A stretch of 64,000 nucleotides of DNA from Pseudotamlana agarivorans (GTDB lineage Bacteria; Bacteroidota; Bacteroidia; Flavobacteriales; Flavobacteriaceae). Within the stretch, counting starts at the first letter, position 1; each line of letters opens with the position of its first letter. Positions 1 to 9,253 of this stretch are shown piece by piece. A program made the position numbers and the translations under genes. The notes beneath the pieces were generated by a model, which was given only the letters and a program-made list of their open reading frames with translations, searched no databases and was not told the origin of the DNA. The stretch lies in assembly GCF_018860245.1 (NCBI RefSeq), contig NZ_JAHKPD010000001.1, positions 1 to 64,000 on the forward strand, given 5' to 3'.

Positions 1-75
1 TTTTAACCCTAATTTAATACCTGAAAACTGTTAATGAACTACCGCTACAATGGCTATGCCTTTGTTAGCGGGGTG

Positions 76-108
76 CAAATATACAACTGTTTATATCTAT
101 CCAACAAA
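76..108 (-). promoter_or_regulatory. Bacteroidota-type promoter reading out of the window to the left
   Basis: On the minus strand TATATTTG (76-83) fits the TAnnTTTG -7 box. TTTG (105-108) lies 21 bases upstream as the -33 box, and an alternative TTG at 102-104 gives 18. No ATG lies between this site and base 1, so the gene it serves is outside the window. Confidence 0.55.
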
Positions 109-523
109 CTTTTTATGGGCTTTTTTTAATTATTTTTTATCAAGTGTTTTAATACCCACTAAACGTGTGGTTTATACTTGAAAAAAGTTTTGGTTTGTTG
201 GTGGGGTTTAGAGTTTTGATAGCCCCTACTCTATTTGTCCTTTTATAATAGTGGCTGTTTGTGCTGGAATATGCATGTTTGAATGTTTTCGTTTAGGTTA
301 GATTTAGTATAATTATAATCGAAAAGAACTGAGTTTATCTTTTATTCCACTCAAAAAAGACTTTACACTGAGGTAACAATAGCTAAAACATGTCTGCTTC
401 AGCTTAATTGTGCCCCTTCTATATTATTAGAAATATTCTTTTTACACGAAATCTTCTAAAAACTTTAAAAGTTATTGAATGTTCTTCCTATTATATAGGT
501 ACACATTATATGTAACGAGAATA

Positions 524-617
524 ATTCCGCCGAAAGGCTAATCATTTTTATAGTGAATAGTGAAAATTTGACGGGAGACCGAAGACAGAAGTTGTCGCTC
601 CTGACGAAAGGCGGAAT
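524..617. repeat. Inverted repeat in the left intergenic block
   Basis: ATTCCGCC (524-531) is repeated in inverted form as GGCGGAAT (610-617). Both arms are extended by GAAAGGC-like bases. The interior carries a GACGGGAGACCGAAGACAG phrase of the kind that recurs in flavobacterial intergenic DNA. No coding potential is seen, and function is unknown. Confidence 0.4.
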
Positions 618-627
618 CGTTTAAATT

Positions 628-650
628 AAAAACGGGCAACTCTATTTAGG
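628..650. repeat. Dispersed 23-base repeat, copy 1
   Basis: The core GGGCAACTCTATTTAGG, preceded by AAAAAC, is identical to the copy at 54891-54913 and nearly identical to the copy at 834-856. All three lie outside genes, in AT-rich spacers after a run of TTAAA/AAAAT. Confidence 0.6.
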
Positions 651-833
651 GAAGCTCAGTCGTGTCTAAAAAATTGGATCCCGACTGCGCTCGATCTGAC
701 ATTCTACTAATATTCTATTTTTAGTTCTTCGTGTTACTCTGTGAAATCCTCTGCGTAGCTCTGCGTAATAGTTTTTTCTCGCAAAGGCGCGAAGTCGCAA
801 AGCGTAATAATTAAAAATTAATAGTGAAAAATT

Positions 834-856
834 AAAAATGGGCAACTCGATTTAGG
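834..856. repeat. Dispersed 23-base repeat, copy 2
   Basis: This copy differs from copies 1 and 3 at two positions (ATGGGC for ACGGGC and CTCGATT for CTCTATT). It lies 206 bases from copy 1 in the same orientation. Confidence 0.6.
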
Positions 857-990
857 CTGCTCAACCTGTAATGAGATACGGAACAAATCTGTGAAATCTG
901 TAAAATCTATTTCTAGAAAATTCTAAACGTAACAGTGAGCTACCAATAACCAGCAACCAACAACCATCAACTACTTACTATTTTTTAAAA

Positions 991-2319
991 CTAAAACTCT
1001 ACATTCAACAGTTCCCCACTAATTTGAAGTAATTCAATTTCGGCAACCTTAGCCAAATATTTTGCCTTATTTCTATTTAACTCGGCGTTTAGAAGGTTCA
1101 CCTGTGCCAAACGAAATTCAATAGAATTGACTTGACCGAGTTTAAATTTTTCTTCGGTGCGATCGAAGTTGTTTTGAGAGGTCCTTATATTATCTTCCTC
1201 CAGACGATAAATATTTAATCGGTTGTGGTAATTATCCCAAGCGTTATTGAAATCACGTGCTAAGGAGACAAGTAGTTGCTGCTTTTGAATATTCTGCGCT
1301 TCTAAACTCAACTTCGCATTTTTTACGCGCGTAATCGTAGTACCACCATCAAACAAATTCCAGCTTAGGTTTAAACCGCCAGACAAACCATTGGATGTTG
1401 AAACCGCGACGAAAGAGGCTGCATTGTTATCGTTTTTATTCCACCCGTAACTTCCTATTAATCCTAAGGTAGGTAAATAAGCTGATTTTTCTGAACTTAC
1501 CCCTAGCCTACTAATGTCCATGTTTTTATCAACCTGCAAAATGCTCACATTATTTGCAATGGCCTTTTGCTTCAACTCTTCCTTATTATATATGGTATTG
1601 AAATTGATAGCGGTATCCACATCGAAAGTATCGGGAAGGGAGTTGCCTAAAACCACATTCAAATCACGCTTAAAATTTCTAAGTTGCTGACGCGTATTCA
1701 TCATGGTAATACTATCGTTGTTAATATCAACTTCGGCGTTAAGTACATCAAGCTTGGTATTCTGTCCGTATTCAAATTGATATTGAGCACGAAGTAAACG
1801 ATCTTTGGAAATCGCAAAGGTTTGTATGATGGCGTTGTAATTATCGGCAATCTCGGCAACATTATAATATACCGTAAATAATTGCAAAACGGTATTTTCA
1901 ATAGTAGCACGTGCTTCTAGTGCTGTTAAGGCTTCCGTTTCTTTAAGACGTTTATAATTATAAGAGCGCCCTAAACCATCAAAAAGCACATAATTTAAAT
2001 CTACCGAGGCATTATACCTGGAACTTTCGGCTCCCGATAACTCTGTAACTCTACCGTCTGCAAACTCAGCCTCCGTATTATCTTTGTTAAAAGTAGCACC
2101 AGCATTTCCCGTTAGAGTGGGCAAATAGCCAGAATTTAAAATATCTGCATTGTTTTTAGCAATCTCTACATCGGTATTCACTAATTTAATACCATAGTTA
2201 TGCTCGAGTGCCAAACTAACTGCTTCTTGCTGCGTTAATACGTCTTGAGCAAATAACGACGAGGCTTGCGAAAACAATAGGATACTAAAAACAAGGGATT
2301 TAATGTGCATTCTCTTCAT
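991..2319 (-). CDS. TolC-family outer-membrane efflux channel
   Basis: The product is the outer-membrane duct of a tripartite efflux pump. The start chosen gives MKRMHIKS followed by a hydrophobic segment and a cleavage site near SLFAQ; an upstream ATG at 2343 would add eight polar residues before the signal peptide. The mature protein shows the two TolC-type internal repeats with long amphipathic helices and NxxR/QxxL-type heptads, and about 440 residues is usual for the family. The 5' end overlaps the end of the RND pump gene by about 20 bases, so the two are translationally linked. This is the last gene of the operon adaptor-pump-channel. The substrate cannot be told from sequence. Confidence 0.9.
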   Translation of the reverse strand: MKRMHIKSLVFSILLFSQASSLFAQDVLTQQEAVSLALEHNYGIKLVNTDVEIAKNNADILNSGYLPTLTGNAGATFNKDNTEAEFADGRVTELSGAESSRYNASVDLNYVLFDGLGRSYNYKRLKETEALTALEARATIENTVLQLFTVYYNVAEIADNYNAIIQTFAISKDRLLRAQYQFEYGQNTKLDVLNAEVDINNDSITMMNTRQQLRNFKRDLNVVLGNSLPDTFDVDTAINFNTIYNKEELKQKAIANNVSILQVDKNMDISRLGVSSEKSAYLPTLGLIGSYGWNKNDNNAASFVAVSTSNGLSGGLNLSWNLFDGGTTITRVKNAKLSLEAQNIQKQQLLVSLARDFNNAWDNYHNRLNIYRLEEDNIRTSQNNFDRTEEKFKLGQVNSIEFRLAQVNLLNAELNRNKAKYLAKVAEIELLQISGELLNVEF

Positions 2320-5300
2320 TTTGTTCTTTAATAGCGCGTTCAACTTCTTCTTTAGTCACATCTTTTCCGGTTGCCAACCACTTTACATTTTTCTTAATAT
2401 CGTTACTAAATGATAAAAATAATGGTAACACTAATAAAGTTAATACGGTGGCATAAGCGATTCCGAAGGATATTGAAATGGCCATAGGTTTTAAAAATTG
2501 TGCTTGTCTACTTTTCTCTAATAGTAAAGGTGCTAATCCAGCAACTGTAGTAAGTGAAGTTAAGAAAATAGCTCTGAATCTCGATTTTCCAGCTTCCAAA
2601 AGGGCATCATCAAACAACATCCCTTCTTTTAAATTACTATTAAACTTGCCTATTAATACGAGACCATCGTTTACCATGATCCCAATTAATGCAATAATCC
2701 CTAACATAGATAAGACATTTACAGGAAATCCTAAAAGCCAGTGTCCCCATGCCACAGCGGTTAAACTGAAAGGCACTAATAGAATTAACAGTATTGGCTG
2801 ACTATAACTTCTAAATGTAAAGGCAATCGTGATATAAATAAGCAGTAAAATAGGTATTCCGGCATTAGCTAGAGATGATGAAAGCTTATTGGCTTCTCTA
2901 TTCTGACCTTCATAAGACGTTGAAATTGTAGGGTATTTGGATTGAATAGCAGGAATTACATTCGTCTTGATATCATTTAAAATATCCGTTGTACTCGTAC
3001 TTGGGTCTTTTAAATCGGCTGAAACCTGAATTTCACGTTGCCCAAGTAAATGATTGATAGCGACATCTCCTCTTTCAATAGAATAATTTGCGATGTCTTT
3101 TAAAGTCACCCGATTGCCCGTTGGTGTGATGATATGCATGTCGTCCAAATTATTTATAGACTCTCTATTCGATCTGTCGTAACGCACCCAAACTCGAATT
3201 TCATCTTGTCCACGTTGAAAACGTTGTGCTTGCACACCAAAAAATCCGGCACGCACTTGGTCCATCACAGTCCTTAGGTTCAAGCCTAGTAAATAGGCGC
3301 TTTCTTTTAATTCCAGTCGAATTTCTTTAATCCCCGCAGGATCATTATCCTCAACATCTTTTAATAAAGGATTGGACTGTAGTACTTTTTTTAGTTCTTC
3401 CTTAGCGCCTTTAAGGTCGGTTATGTTATTACTTAATAATGACACCGAAACCGGGCTTCCTCCAAAATTGCCTCCAGAACCAAAAATTAAGCGCTCTGTT
3501 CCAATAATTGGTCCAACTAGTTCCCTTAATCGATTAGCCACCAAACTGGAACTGATTTCATCAGGTCGTTCTTCCCCTGGTAATAAATTGATACTTAAAC
3601 GCGCACTTGATGTACTGTTTAGGGTTAATATCGTATTTTCAAAAAGTTCCTGACCTGTACCTTTTAAATATTTCTCGGTAAGCTCTTGATTGACGATAAA
3701 AGATTTCTGTTCAATCATTGAAATGATAGAGTCTGTAATTTTTACATTCGTACCATTTGGCATATCCAATTCGACATTAACACGATCACTGGCAATGGAC
3801 GGGAAAATGGTCATTCCGATGATACCCCCGCCAATGGACCCAAAAGTTAAAATCAATAAAGCCACAAAAATACCTAGAGATAAAAACTTAAATTCTAATA
3901 CGAAATCGAAGGTAGGGCTATAAACCTTGTCTCTTAAAAAAGACATTATTTTATCGCCAAGCTTATTAATACCTCGCATTTTGGTGAAAAACTGTTTTAC
4001 TTTTGAAGGATTTTCTTCTTCAACAGGTTTTTGTAGCGCTTTCGAGTGTGCTAAATGCGCCGGCAAAATAATGAGCGCTTCAATTAAAGAGACCACCAAA
4101 GTTAAAATAACAATAACGGAGACTTCACTGAAAAATTCACCAATGCGACTATCTAGGAATAAAAATAATGAGAAAGCTAATAGCGTTGTGATAATTGCTG
4201 AAACTACTGGAGGTATAACTTCCATAGTACCATCTATAGCTGCTTGAATTGGCGTTTTCCCTTTTTCATAGTGCTGATAGATATTCTCTGCGATAACTAT
4301 ACCATCATCCACGAGGATTCCGATAACGATAATCATTCCAAAAAGTGACAATACATTAATGGTCACATCAAACTGACCGGCAAAAATAAACATCCCTAAA
4401 AAGGAAACCGGCAAACCAAACGCCACCCAAAATGCTAAACGGGTGTTTAAAAATAATGACAAGAAGGCTAAAACAAGTAGCATCCCAACAATAGCATTTT
4501 CAGCCAAAAGTTGTGTACGCTGACTTAATGGAATGGACCTATCTTGAACAACATTAATTTGAACATTATTATAACTCTGGTTATAGCCTTCAATATATTC
4601 ATTCACCTTATCGGCAGAAGACATTAAATCTTCATTGTTGGTACTAGTTACTGTTATATTAACAGCTAATTCTTCATTATAAAAAGTAGCGTTGGGGGTT
4701 TCTGAAAAGCGATCCCGAATCACGGCAACATCTTTTAGTCTAACTGTTTTACCGTCGTTTGTGGCTTTGATAACAATATTAGATAATTCATCACCGTAAT
4801 ACGATCTGTTATTGGCTCGTATTAAATATTCCTCAGCATCAGTTTTAATATTTCCACCTGTTACCAAAATATTGGAAGCTCCAATGGCTTGGGAAACATC
4901 GCTGAAACTGATATTATAAGCTAATAAGCGACTTTCATCTACCGCTATTTCAATTTCTTCTTCCGGATAACCGGTTACTTCAACTTGAGAAATGCCATTT
5001 ATAGCACGTAAATCATTTTCAATTTGCCTACCAATTTGCTTTAAAGTGACTAATGGCACATTTTTTCCACTTAAAGCGAAAGAAATTGTTTCTCTTACCT
5101 CTTCACGTTTAGCAACAATTAAAGGCTCCATGCCTGTTGGAAAAGATGGCACGCGGTCTACAGCATTCTTAACCTCTAAGAGCATAAAGTCTATATTCTC
5201 GCCCTTTTCAATTTCTACGGTAATAGTTCCGCTATTTTCTTTTGAAACTGAAGTAACACGATCAACCCCTTTTAAACCTTTAAGGTTATCTTCTATTTTC

Positions 5301-5497
5301 AGTACCACCCCTTCTTCAATCTCTTGAGGAGAAGCGCCAGGGTAGGTCACATTTATCGAAATAATTTTAGAATCTATTAAGGGAAAAAACGAAGACTTTA
5401 GTGAAACTACTCCAATAACCCCAAAAACAAAAAACGCCAAAAGAAACACGTTAACCGCAACGTGGTACTTAATAAAATACGCGATTAGTTTCCTCAT
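2300..5497 (-). CDS. RND efflux pump, inner-membrane permease
   Basis: A proton-driven pump of the AcrB/MMPL-like superfamily, 1065 residues, the usual length for the family. The first membrane helix lies at about residues 7-32 and is followed by a large periplasmic domain (TYPGASPQEIEE near 51-62). TM4 carries the paired proton-relay aspartates D397-D398 in GILVDDGIVIAENIY. A second half repeats the layout, with GIMVNDGLVLIGKF at the equivalent helix. The presence of DD in the first half argues for a drug or hydrophobic-substrate efflux pump rather than a heavy-metal CzcA type, but the substrate is unknown. The start ATG overlaps the stop of the adaptor gene by one base (TAATG), a translational-coupling arrangement. 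Confidence 0.93.
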   Translation of the reverse strand: MRKLIAYFIKYHVAVNVFLLAFFVFGVIGVVSLKSSFFPLIDSKIISINVTYPGASPQEIEEGVVLKIEDNLKGLKGVDRVTSVSKENSGTITVEIEKGENIDFMLLEVKNAVDRVPSFPTGMEPLIVAKREEVRETISFALSGKNVPLVTLKQIGRQIENDLRAINGISQVEVTGYPEEEIEIAVDESRLLAYNISFSDVSQAIGASNILVTGGNIKTDAEEYLIRANNRSYYGDELSNIVIKATNDGKTVRLKDVAVIRDRFSETPNATFYNEELAVNITVTSTNNEDLMSSADKVNEYIEGYNQSYNNVQINVVQDRSIPLSQRTQLLAENAIVGMLLVLAFLSLFLNTRLAFWVAFGLPVSFLGMFIFAGQFDVTINVLSLFGMIIVIGILVDDGIVIAENIYQHYEKGKTPIQAAIDGTMEVIPPVVSAIITTLLAFSLFLFLDSRIGEFFSEVSVIVILTLVVSLIEALIILPAHLAHSKALQKPVEEENPSKVKQFFTKMRGINKLGDKIMSFLRDKVYSPTFDFVLEFKFLSLGIFVALLILTFGSIGGGIIGMTIFPSIASDRVNVELDMPNGTNVKITDSIISMIEQKSFIVNQELTEKYLKGTGQELFENTILTLNSTSSARLSINLLPGEERPDEISSSLVANRLRELVGPIIGTERLIFGSGGNFGGSPVSVSLLSNNITDLKGAKEELKKVLQSNPLLKDVEDNDPAGIKEIRLELKESAYLLGLNLRTVMDQVRAGFFGVQAQRFQRGQDEIRVWVRYDRSNRESINNLDDMHIITPTGNRVTLKDIANYSIERGDVAINHLLGQREIQVSADLKDPSTSTTDILNDIKTNVIPAIQSKYPTISTSYEGQNREANKLSSSLANAGIPILLLIYITIAFTFRSYSQPILLILLVPFSLTAVAWGHWLLGFPVNVLSMLGIIALIGIMVNDGLVLIGKFNSNLKEGMLFDDALLEAGKSRFRAIFLTSLTTVAGLAPLLLEKSRQAQFLKPMAISISFGIAYATVLTLLVLPLFLSFSNDIKKNVKWLATGKDVTKEEVERAIKEQNEENAH

Positions 5498-6630
5498 TAT
5501 TTAGCAGTGGTTTTAGACGTTTCACCTTTAAAAGGCCTCACCAGCATGCCTACATAAGCACCAGGAACTGCTTTTTTCAAGATTACCGTACCATCAGGAA
5601 TAGCTTTTAAAACGACTTTAGTATCCGAGAAATGAACTGGTTTCACAGGAATCACATCTAAAATACTATCGCGAACCACAAAAACTTCATGATCTTCTAA
5701 TAACAGATTCCTGTCAATTTCAAAAGCGTTCTCTTCTTCTTTAGCATCTACTCGAGCTTCTAAATACATGCCTTCTTTAAGGTCTTCATTTTCAACATCG
5801 ATGTAAGCTGTTATGGTTTGGGTAGTTGCATCAATACTACCGTTAACACGTGAAACACGACCTTGGTACGTTTCCGTATCATCTAAATTATTTAGCGTTA
5901 CGGGCTCTCCAACCTTTAGTAAACTCGCATACCCTTTACTAAGGGCTACTTCCATTTCATAAACAGAAGGATCTATAAACTCCCCTAATTTTTGTCCGCT
6001 ACGAATTAAAGAACCTTCGGTAACTAAAGCTTCTGTTAGAATTCCAGAAAAAGGCGCTGTGATATTATATTTATATAAACGCTGCTCTAAATTTTTAACA
6101 TTGTAATAGCTGGAAACAATACCACGACCTGTTATAAAGTAATTTTCCTTATCGGAAGTCATTTCTGGCAACTTTGGTGTTGATTTATTTATGTTGAAGC
6201 TGTTAAGGTAGGACTGCCATTTTTTATAAACGTCTGGAAAATCCAAACGTAAATCTGGCATAATTGAAGATAGCGTATTATATAAATCACTTTTTGCCGA
6301 TTGAACGCTTGCGTAATATTCGGCAGCGTCCATACCAATTAAAGTTTGACCTTTTCTATATTTTTGTCCGGGTTTAAAGAGTACACGCGATGGCTTGAAA
6401 ACACCTTGAACTTCCGCATATAATTCTACACGACGTTTGGCTACTAAACTTCCATTGGCAGGAATTATAATTTTAACTGTAGTATTCTTAACCGTATCTG
6501 TAAAAACCGTTTTAACAACTTTTTCTTTTACTGGTTTTGGTTTGTTTTTATTTGCAATCAGTTTTTTTGCAAACAAAAAAGAAAACACAATGAGCAAAAT
6601 GCCTATTGCAGAAAGTATAATTTTTCGCAT
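5497..6630 (-). CDS. RND efflux periplasmic adaptor (HlyD/AcrA family)
   Basis: This membrane-fusion protein links the RND pump to the TolC-like channel. From the chosen start the protein begins MRKIILSAIGILLIVFSF, a single N-terminal membrane anchor. A first lipoyl half lies around GSLVAKRRVELYAEVQG, then a short helical hairpin, the second lipoyl half (YNITAPFSGILTEALV), a beta-barrel domain and a membrane-proximal domain. An in-frame ATG at 6669 would add 13 residues. I prefer 6630 because a -7-like box TAATTTTG (minus, 6657-6664) lies between the two starts, and because the shorter form places basic residues directly before the anchor. It is the first gene of the operon. Confidence 0.9.
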   Translation of the reverse strand: MRKIILSAIGILLIVFSFLFAKKLIANKNKPKPVKEKVVKTVFTDTVKNTTVKIIIPANGSLVAKRRVELYAEVQGVFKPSRVLFKPGQKYRKGQTLIGMDAAEYYASVQSAKSDLYNTLSSIMPDLRLDFPDVYKKWQSYLNSFNINKSTPKLPEMTSDKENYFITGRGIVSSYYNVKNLEQRLYKYNITAPFSGILTEALVTEGSLIRSGQKLGEFIDPSVYEMEVALSKGYASLLKVGEPVTLNNLDDTETYQGRVSRVNGSIDATTQTITAYIDVENEDLKEGMYLEARVDAKEEENAFEIDRNLLLEDHEVFVVRDSILDVIPVKPVHFSDTKVVLKAIPDGTVILKKAVPGAYVGMLVRPFKGETSKTTAK

Positions 6631-6704
6631 TCGTATAAGTTTAGGGGTATTGTCGTCAAAATTACCCAATACTTAACCGCGAAATGTTAAAAAAAACTTA
6701 AATT

Positions 6705-8621
6705 CTAAGCCTCGAATTCATCTATTTGCATGTGAATTTCTTCCCATTTTTCAATAAAACTTTCTAAGTCAGATTTCTTTTTTTGGTAATCATCGAAGAA
6801 ATTAGGTTTCGATGTGGTTTCCTCGTAATTAACTTCAAGTTCAACATCGATCGCTTTAATGTCTCGCTCTAATTGATTGATTTTAGATTCAACATTGCTA
6901 AGCTTATTATTTAAAGATTTTAACTTCTTTTGATCTTCGTAAGATTGTTGCTTTTTTACTTTAGGGGCTTCCTCTTTTTTAACCACGGTACGTTTTTCAA
7001 CTTCTCTTAAGTTTTCAACTTTACGTTGCTCTAGGTAAAAATCGATATCTCCTAAATACTCTTTAAGTTTATGGTCCTTGAACTCATAAACAATATTTGT
7101 TAAGCCTTGTAAAAAATCACGATCGTGAGACACTAAAATCAAAGTACCTTCAAAACGTTTCAAGGCATCTTTTAATACGTTTTTAGATTTAATATCTAAG
7201 TGATTCGTTGGCTCATCCATTATTAGAACGTTAAACGGTTGGAGCATTAGCTTGGCTAAAGCCAAACGATTTCGCTCACCACCAGATAGTACACGCACGT
7301 ATTTATCGGCCTCTTCGCCACGAAATAAAAAGGAACCTAAAATATCACGTACTTTACTTCTATTGGTTTCGTTGGCGGCATCTACCATAGTATCATAAAC
7401 GGTTTTATTCCCGTCGAGATATTCAGCTTGATTTTGTGCAAAATATCCAATTTGCACATTGTGCCCCAATTTTAAATGTCCGTTATATTTCACATCACCA
7501 ACCATAATTTTGGCCAATGTGGATTTACCTTGTCCATTTTGGCCAACAAAAGCTGTCTTACTATCGCGTTCAATAAGTAAATCTATATTTTTTAAAACGT
7601 GATTATCACCATAGTTTTTTGAAACACTTTCAGCCTCAACCACTACTTTTCCTGGTGTAATAGACACAGGGAAGTTAAGGGTCATCACACTATTATCATC
7701 TTCATCAACTTCAATACGATCAATCTTATCTAACTTTTTAATAAGCGATTGCGCCATGGTCGCTTTAGAAGCCTTAGCACGGAATTTCTCAATAAGTTTT
7801 TCGGTTTGCTCAATTTGCTTTTGCTGATTTTTTTGAGAAGCCAACTGCTGTGTTCTTAATTCTTCACGCAATACCAAAAACTCAGAATATGGTTTCGGAT
7901 AATCATAAATACGTCCTAAAGAAATCTCAATCGTACGATTCGTGACATTATCTAAGAACATCTTATCGTGCGAAACGATAGCTACAGCACCAGCATAATT
8001 TCTTAAAAACCCTTCTAACCAAATAATAGATTCAATATCTAAGTGGTTGGTAGGCTCATCCAGAAGTAAAATATCATTATTTTGAAGTAATAATTTCGCC
8101 AACTCAATACGCATACGCCATCCTCCCGAAAAAGTATCGGTAAGTTTATCAAAATCTTCGCGTTTAAAGCCTAAACCTTGAAGAATTTTTTCTGTATCGC
8201 CCTGGTAGTTATATCCACCTAAAATTTCATACTGATGCTGAAGCTCATTAATATCGACCATTAACTGATGGTACCCTTCACTTTCATAATCGGTACGTTC
8301 GGCCATCTCGGTATTAACCGCTTCCATTTTAGCTTCAACTTCTTTTATCTCAGTAAAAGCTTCATAAGATTCCTCCAAAACCGTTCTCCCCAGAATAAAA
8401 TCAATATCCTGTTTTAAAAAACCAATTTTTAATTCCTTATCGGCTGCAATCTGCCCTGTATCGGGTTCCATTTCTTTCGACAAGATTTTAAGCATTGTCG
8501 ATTTACCGGCACCATTTTTTCCAATTAACCCGATTCTATCACCATTACCAAGCTTGAATGTAATATCTTCAAACAGGTATTCCCCTTGAAATGAAATCGA
8601 TAAATTATGAATGTTCATCAT
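6705..8621 (-). CDS. ABC-F family ATPase (ribosome-associated, Uup/EttA-like)
   Basis: A soluble duplicated ABC ATPase without membrane helices. The first Walker A is GLIGKNGAGKST (about 31-42), with signature FSGGWRMRIELA and Walker B DILLLDEPTNHLD. The second cassette has GQNGQGKST, LSGGERNRLALA and NVLIMDEPTNHLD. The linker between the cassettes is rich in Lys and Gln, as in the ABC-F P-site tRNA-interaction motif. A C-terminal coiled coil (about 570-638, rich in K/E) resembles that of Uup. Family members act on the ribosome or in antibiotic protection; which applies here cannot be decided. Two consecutive ATGs (8621, 8618) are possible starts. Confidence 0.9.
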   Translation of the reverse strand: MMNIHNLSISFQGEYLFEDITFKLGNGDRIGLIGKNGAGKSTMLKILSKEMEPDTGQIAADKELKIGFLKQDIDFILGRTVLEESYEAFTEIKEVEAKMEAVNTEMAERTDYESEGYHQLMVDINELQHQYEILGGYNYQGDTEKILQGLGFKREDFDKLTDTFSGGWRMRIELAKLLLQNNDILLLDEPTNHLDIESIIWLEGFLRNYAGAVAIVSHDKMFLDNVTNRTIEISLGRIYDYPKPYSEFLVLREELRTQQLASQKNQQKQIEQTEKLIEKFRAKASKATMAQSLIKKLDKIDRIEVDEDDNSVMTLNFPVSITPGKVVVEAESVSKNYGDNHVLKNIDLLIERDSKTAFVGQNGQGKSTLAKIMVGDVKYNGHLKLGHNVQIGYFAQNQAEYLDGNKTVYDTMVDAANETNRSKVRDILGSFLFRGEEADKYVRVLSGGERNRLALAKLMLQPFNVLIMDEPTNHLDIKSKNVLKDALKRFEGTLILVSHDRDFLQGLTNIVYEFKDHKLKEYLGDIDFYLEQRKVENLREVEKRTVVKKEEAPKVKKQQSYEDQKKLKSLNNKLSNVESKINQLERDIKAIDVELEVNYEETTSKPNFFDDYQKKKSDLESFIEKWEEIHMQIDEFEA

Positions 8622-8639
8622 AGAAATGTAACTTTTATC

Positions 8640-8700
8640 ACAAGCGCTTTAGTATTAAAATATTATTTTTGTCCTGCGATTGAGCTTGCAAAAATACATT
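8640..8700. promoter_or_regulatory. Divergent promoter region between the ABC-F and DUF983 genes
   Basis: Two oppositely directed -7 boxes are visible: TATTTTTG on plus (8664-8671), serving the DUF983 gene, and TATTTTTG on minus (8689-8696), serving the ABC-F gene. Neither has a clear TTG box at the right distance, so the assignment rests on the -7 elements alone. Confidence 0.4.
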
Positions 8701-8707
8701 AAATTAT

Positions 8708-9094
8708 ATGTTTAAAAAAGGATCTAAAATATATAGCATTTTTACTGGAACATGTCCTAAATGTCATGAAGAATCGATGTTTAAAAACACCAACCCGTAC
8801 ATCCTTTCTGAAGCTTTAGATATGCATGAAAAATGCTCTAATTGCGGGACAAAATACAAAATTGAACCTTCCTTTTTCTACGGCTCCATGTATGTGAGTT
8901 ATGGTGTAGGTATTGCTTTTGCAGTAGCCGCATTTGTGATTTCGTTTTTTGTGTTTAACGCAGGCATTAATACAATTTTCATCTCAATTATAGCCACGCT
9001 AATTATATGTATGCCAATTATTCTAAGACTATCTCGAAATATTTGGATTAACATTTTTATGCATTACGATAAGAGCTTGGCTAAGAAAAAGTAG
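8708..9094 (+). CDS. DUF983 family membrane protein
   Basis: A small protein (128 residues) with an N-terminal zinc-ribbon-like pair, CPKC (about 16-19) and CSNC (about 44-47), followed by two closely spaced membrane helices (about 60-83 and 86-105). This matches the DUF983 family, which has no established function. An amphipathic region with SFFYGSMYVSYG precedes the first helix. It stands alone between the divergently transcribed ABC-F gene and a repeat element immediately downstream. Confidence 0.8.
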   Translation: MFKKGSKIYSIFTGTCPKCHEESMFKNTNPYILSEALDMHEKCSNCGTKYKIEPSFFYGSMYVSYGVGIAFAVAAFVISFFVFNAGINTIFISIIATLIICMPIILRLSRNIWINIFMHYDKSLAKKK

Positions 9095-9099
9095 TTTTT

Positions 9100-9207
9100 G
9101 GGCGTTCCCACATCCTTCGACTCCGCTCAGGACAGGTGGTCGGGCTATCCGTTACAATCTTTTTACTCGTGCCTCGCAAAAAGGATTTCCACTGCTATCC
9201 CTAACGC
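9100..9207. repeat. Palindromic intergenic repeat element, about 108 bp
   Basis: Starting six bases after the DUF983 stop, the element has outer ends GGGCGTT and AACGC. It contains the phrases CTTCGACTCCGCTCAGGACA and GGTCGGGCTATCC, and an inner hairpin AATCTTTTT (9156-9164) with AAAAAGGATT (9178-9187). TATCC recurs at both ends of the inner hairpin. I recognise this layout from memory as a dispersed intergenic repeat of Bacteroidota genomes; no other full copy lies in this window. It could end transcription of the DUF983 gene. Confidence 0.55.
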
Positions 9208-9253
9208 ATTTCAAGATAAATTCAAGAGCACATTTATAGAAAAAATTTGAATA

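Larger units (their letters stand above)
1..990. other. Non-coding block rich in short repeats
   Basis: No convincing gene is visible in these 990 bases. The left end holds a minus-strand promoter (76-108). From about 480 onward the sequence is a patchwork of short motifs: an inverted repeat (524-531 with 610-617), two copies of a 23-base repeat (628-650, 834-856), phrases such as CTCTGCGTAGCTCTGCGTAA near 750-770, a partial tandem repeat of ATCTGTGAAA/ATCTGTAAAA near 887-910, and a run of ACCAACAACCA-like units at 941-975. This texture is typical of a repeat-accumulating intergenic region. No tRNA cloverleaf or rRNA segment was recognised. Confidence 0.7.

Noticed and set aside
1-990. Hidden tRNA or small RNA gene in the left block
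   Set aside because: No acceptor-stem pairing or T-arm motif was found by eye. The block is explained by a promoter and short repeats.
4992-5327. Genes on the plus strand antisense to the RND pump (also near 2478-2801 and 3927-4247)
   Set aside because: Open frames without family signal or promoter, lying across a well-supported gene; they reflect codon structure of the opposite strand.
2300-5497. Heavy-metal (CzcA-type) RND pump
   Set aside because: TM4 has the DD pair typical of hydrophobic-substrate pumps, and no metal-efflux partners lie in the operon.
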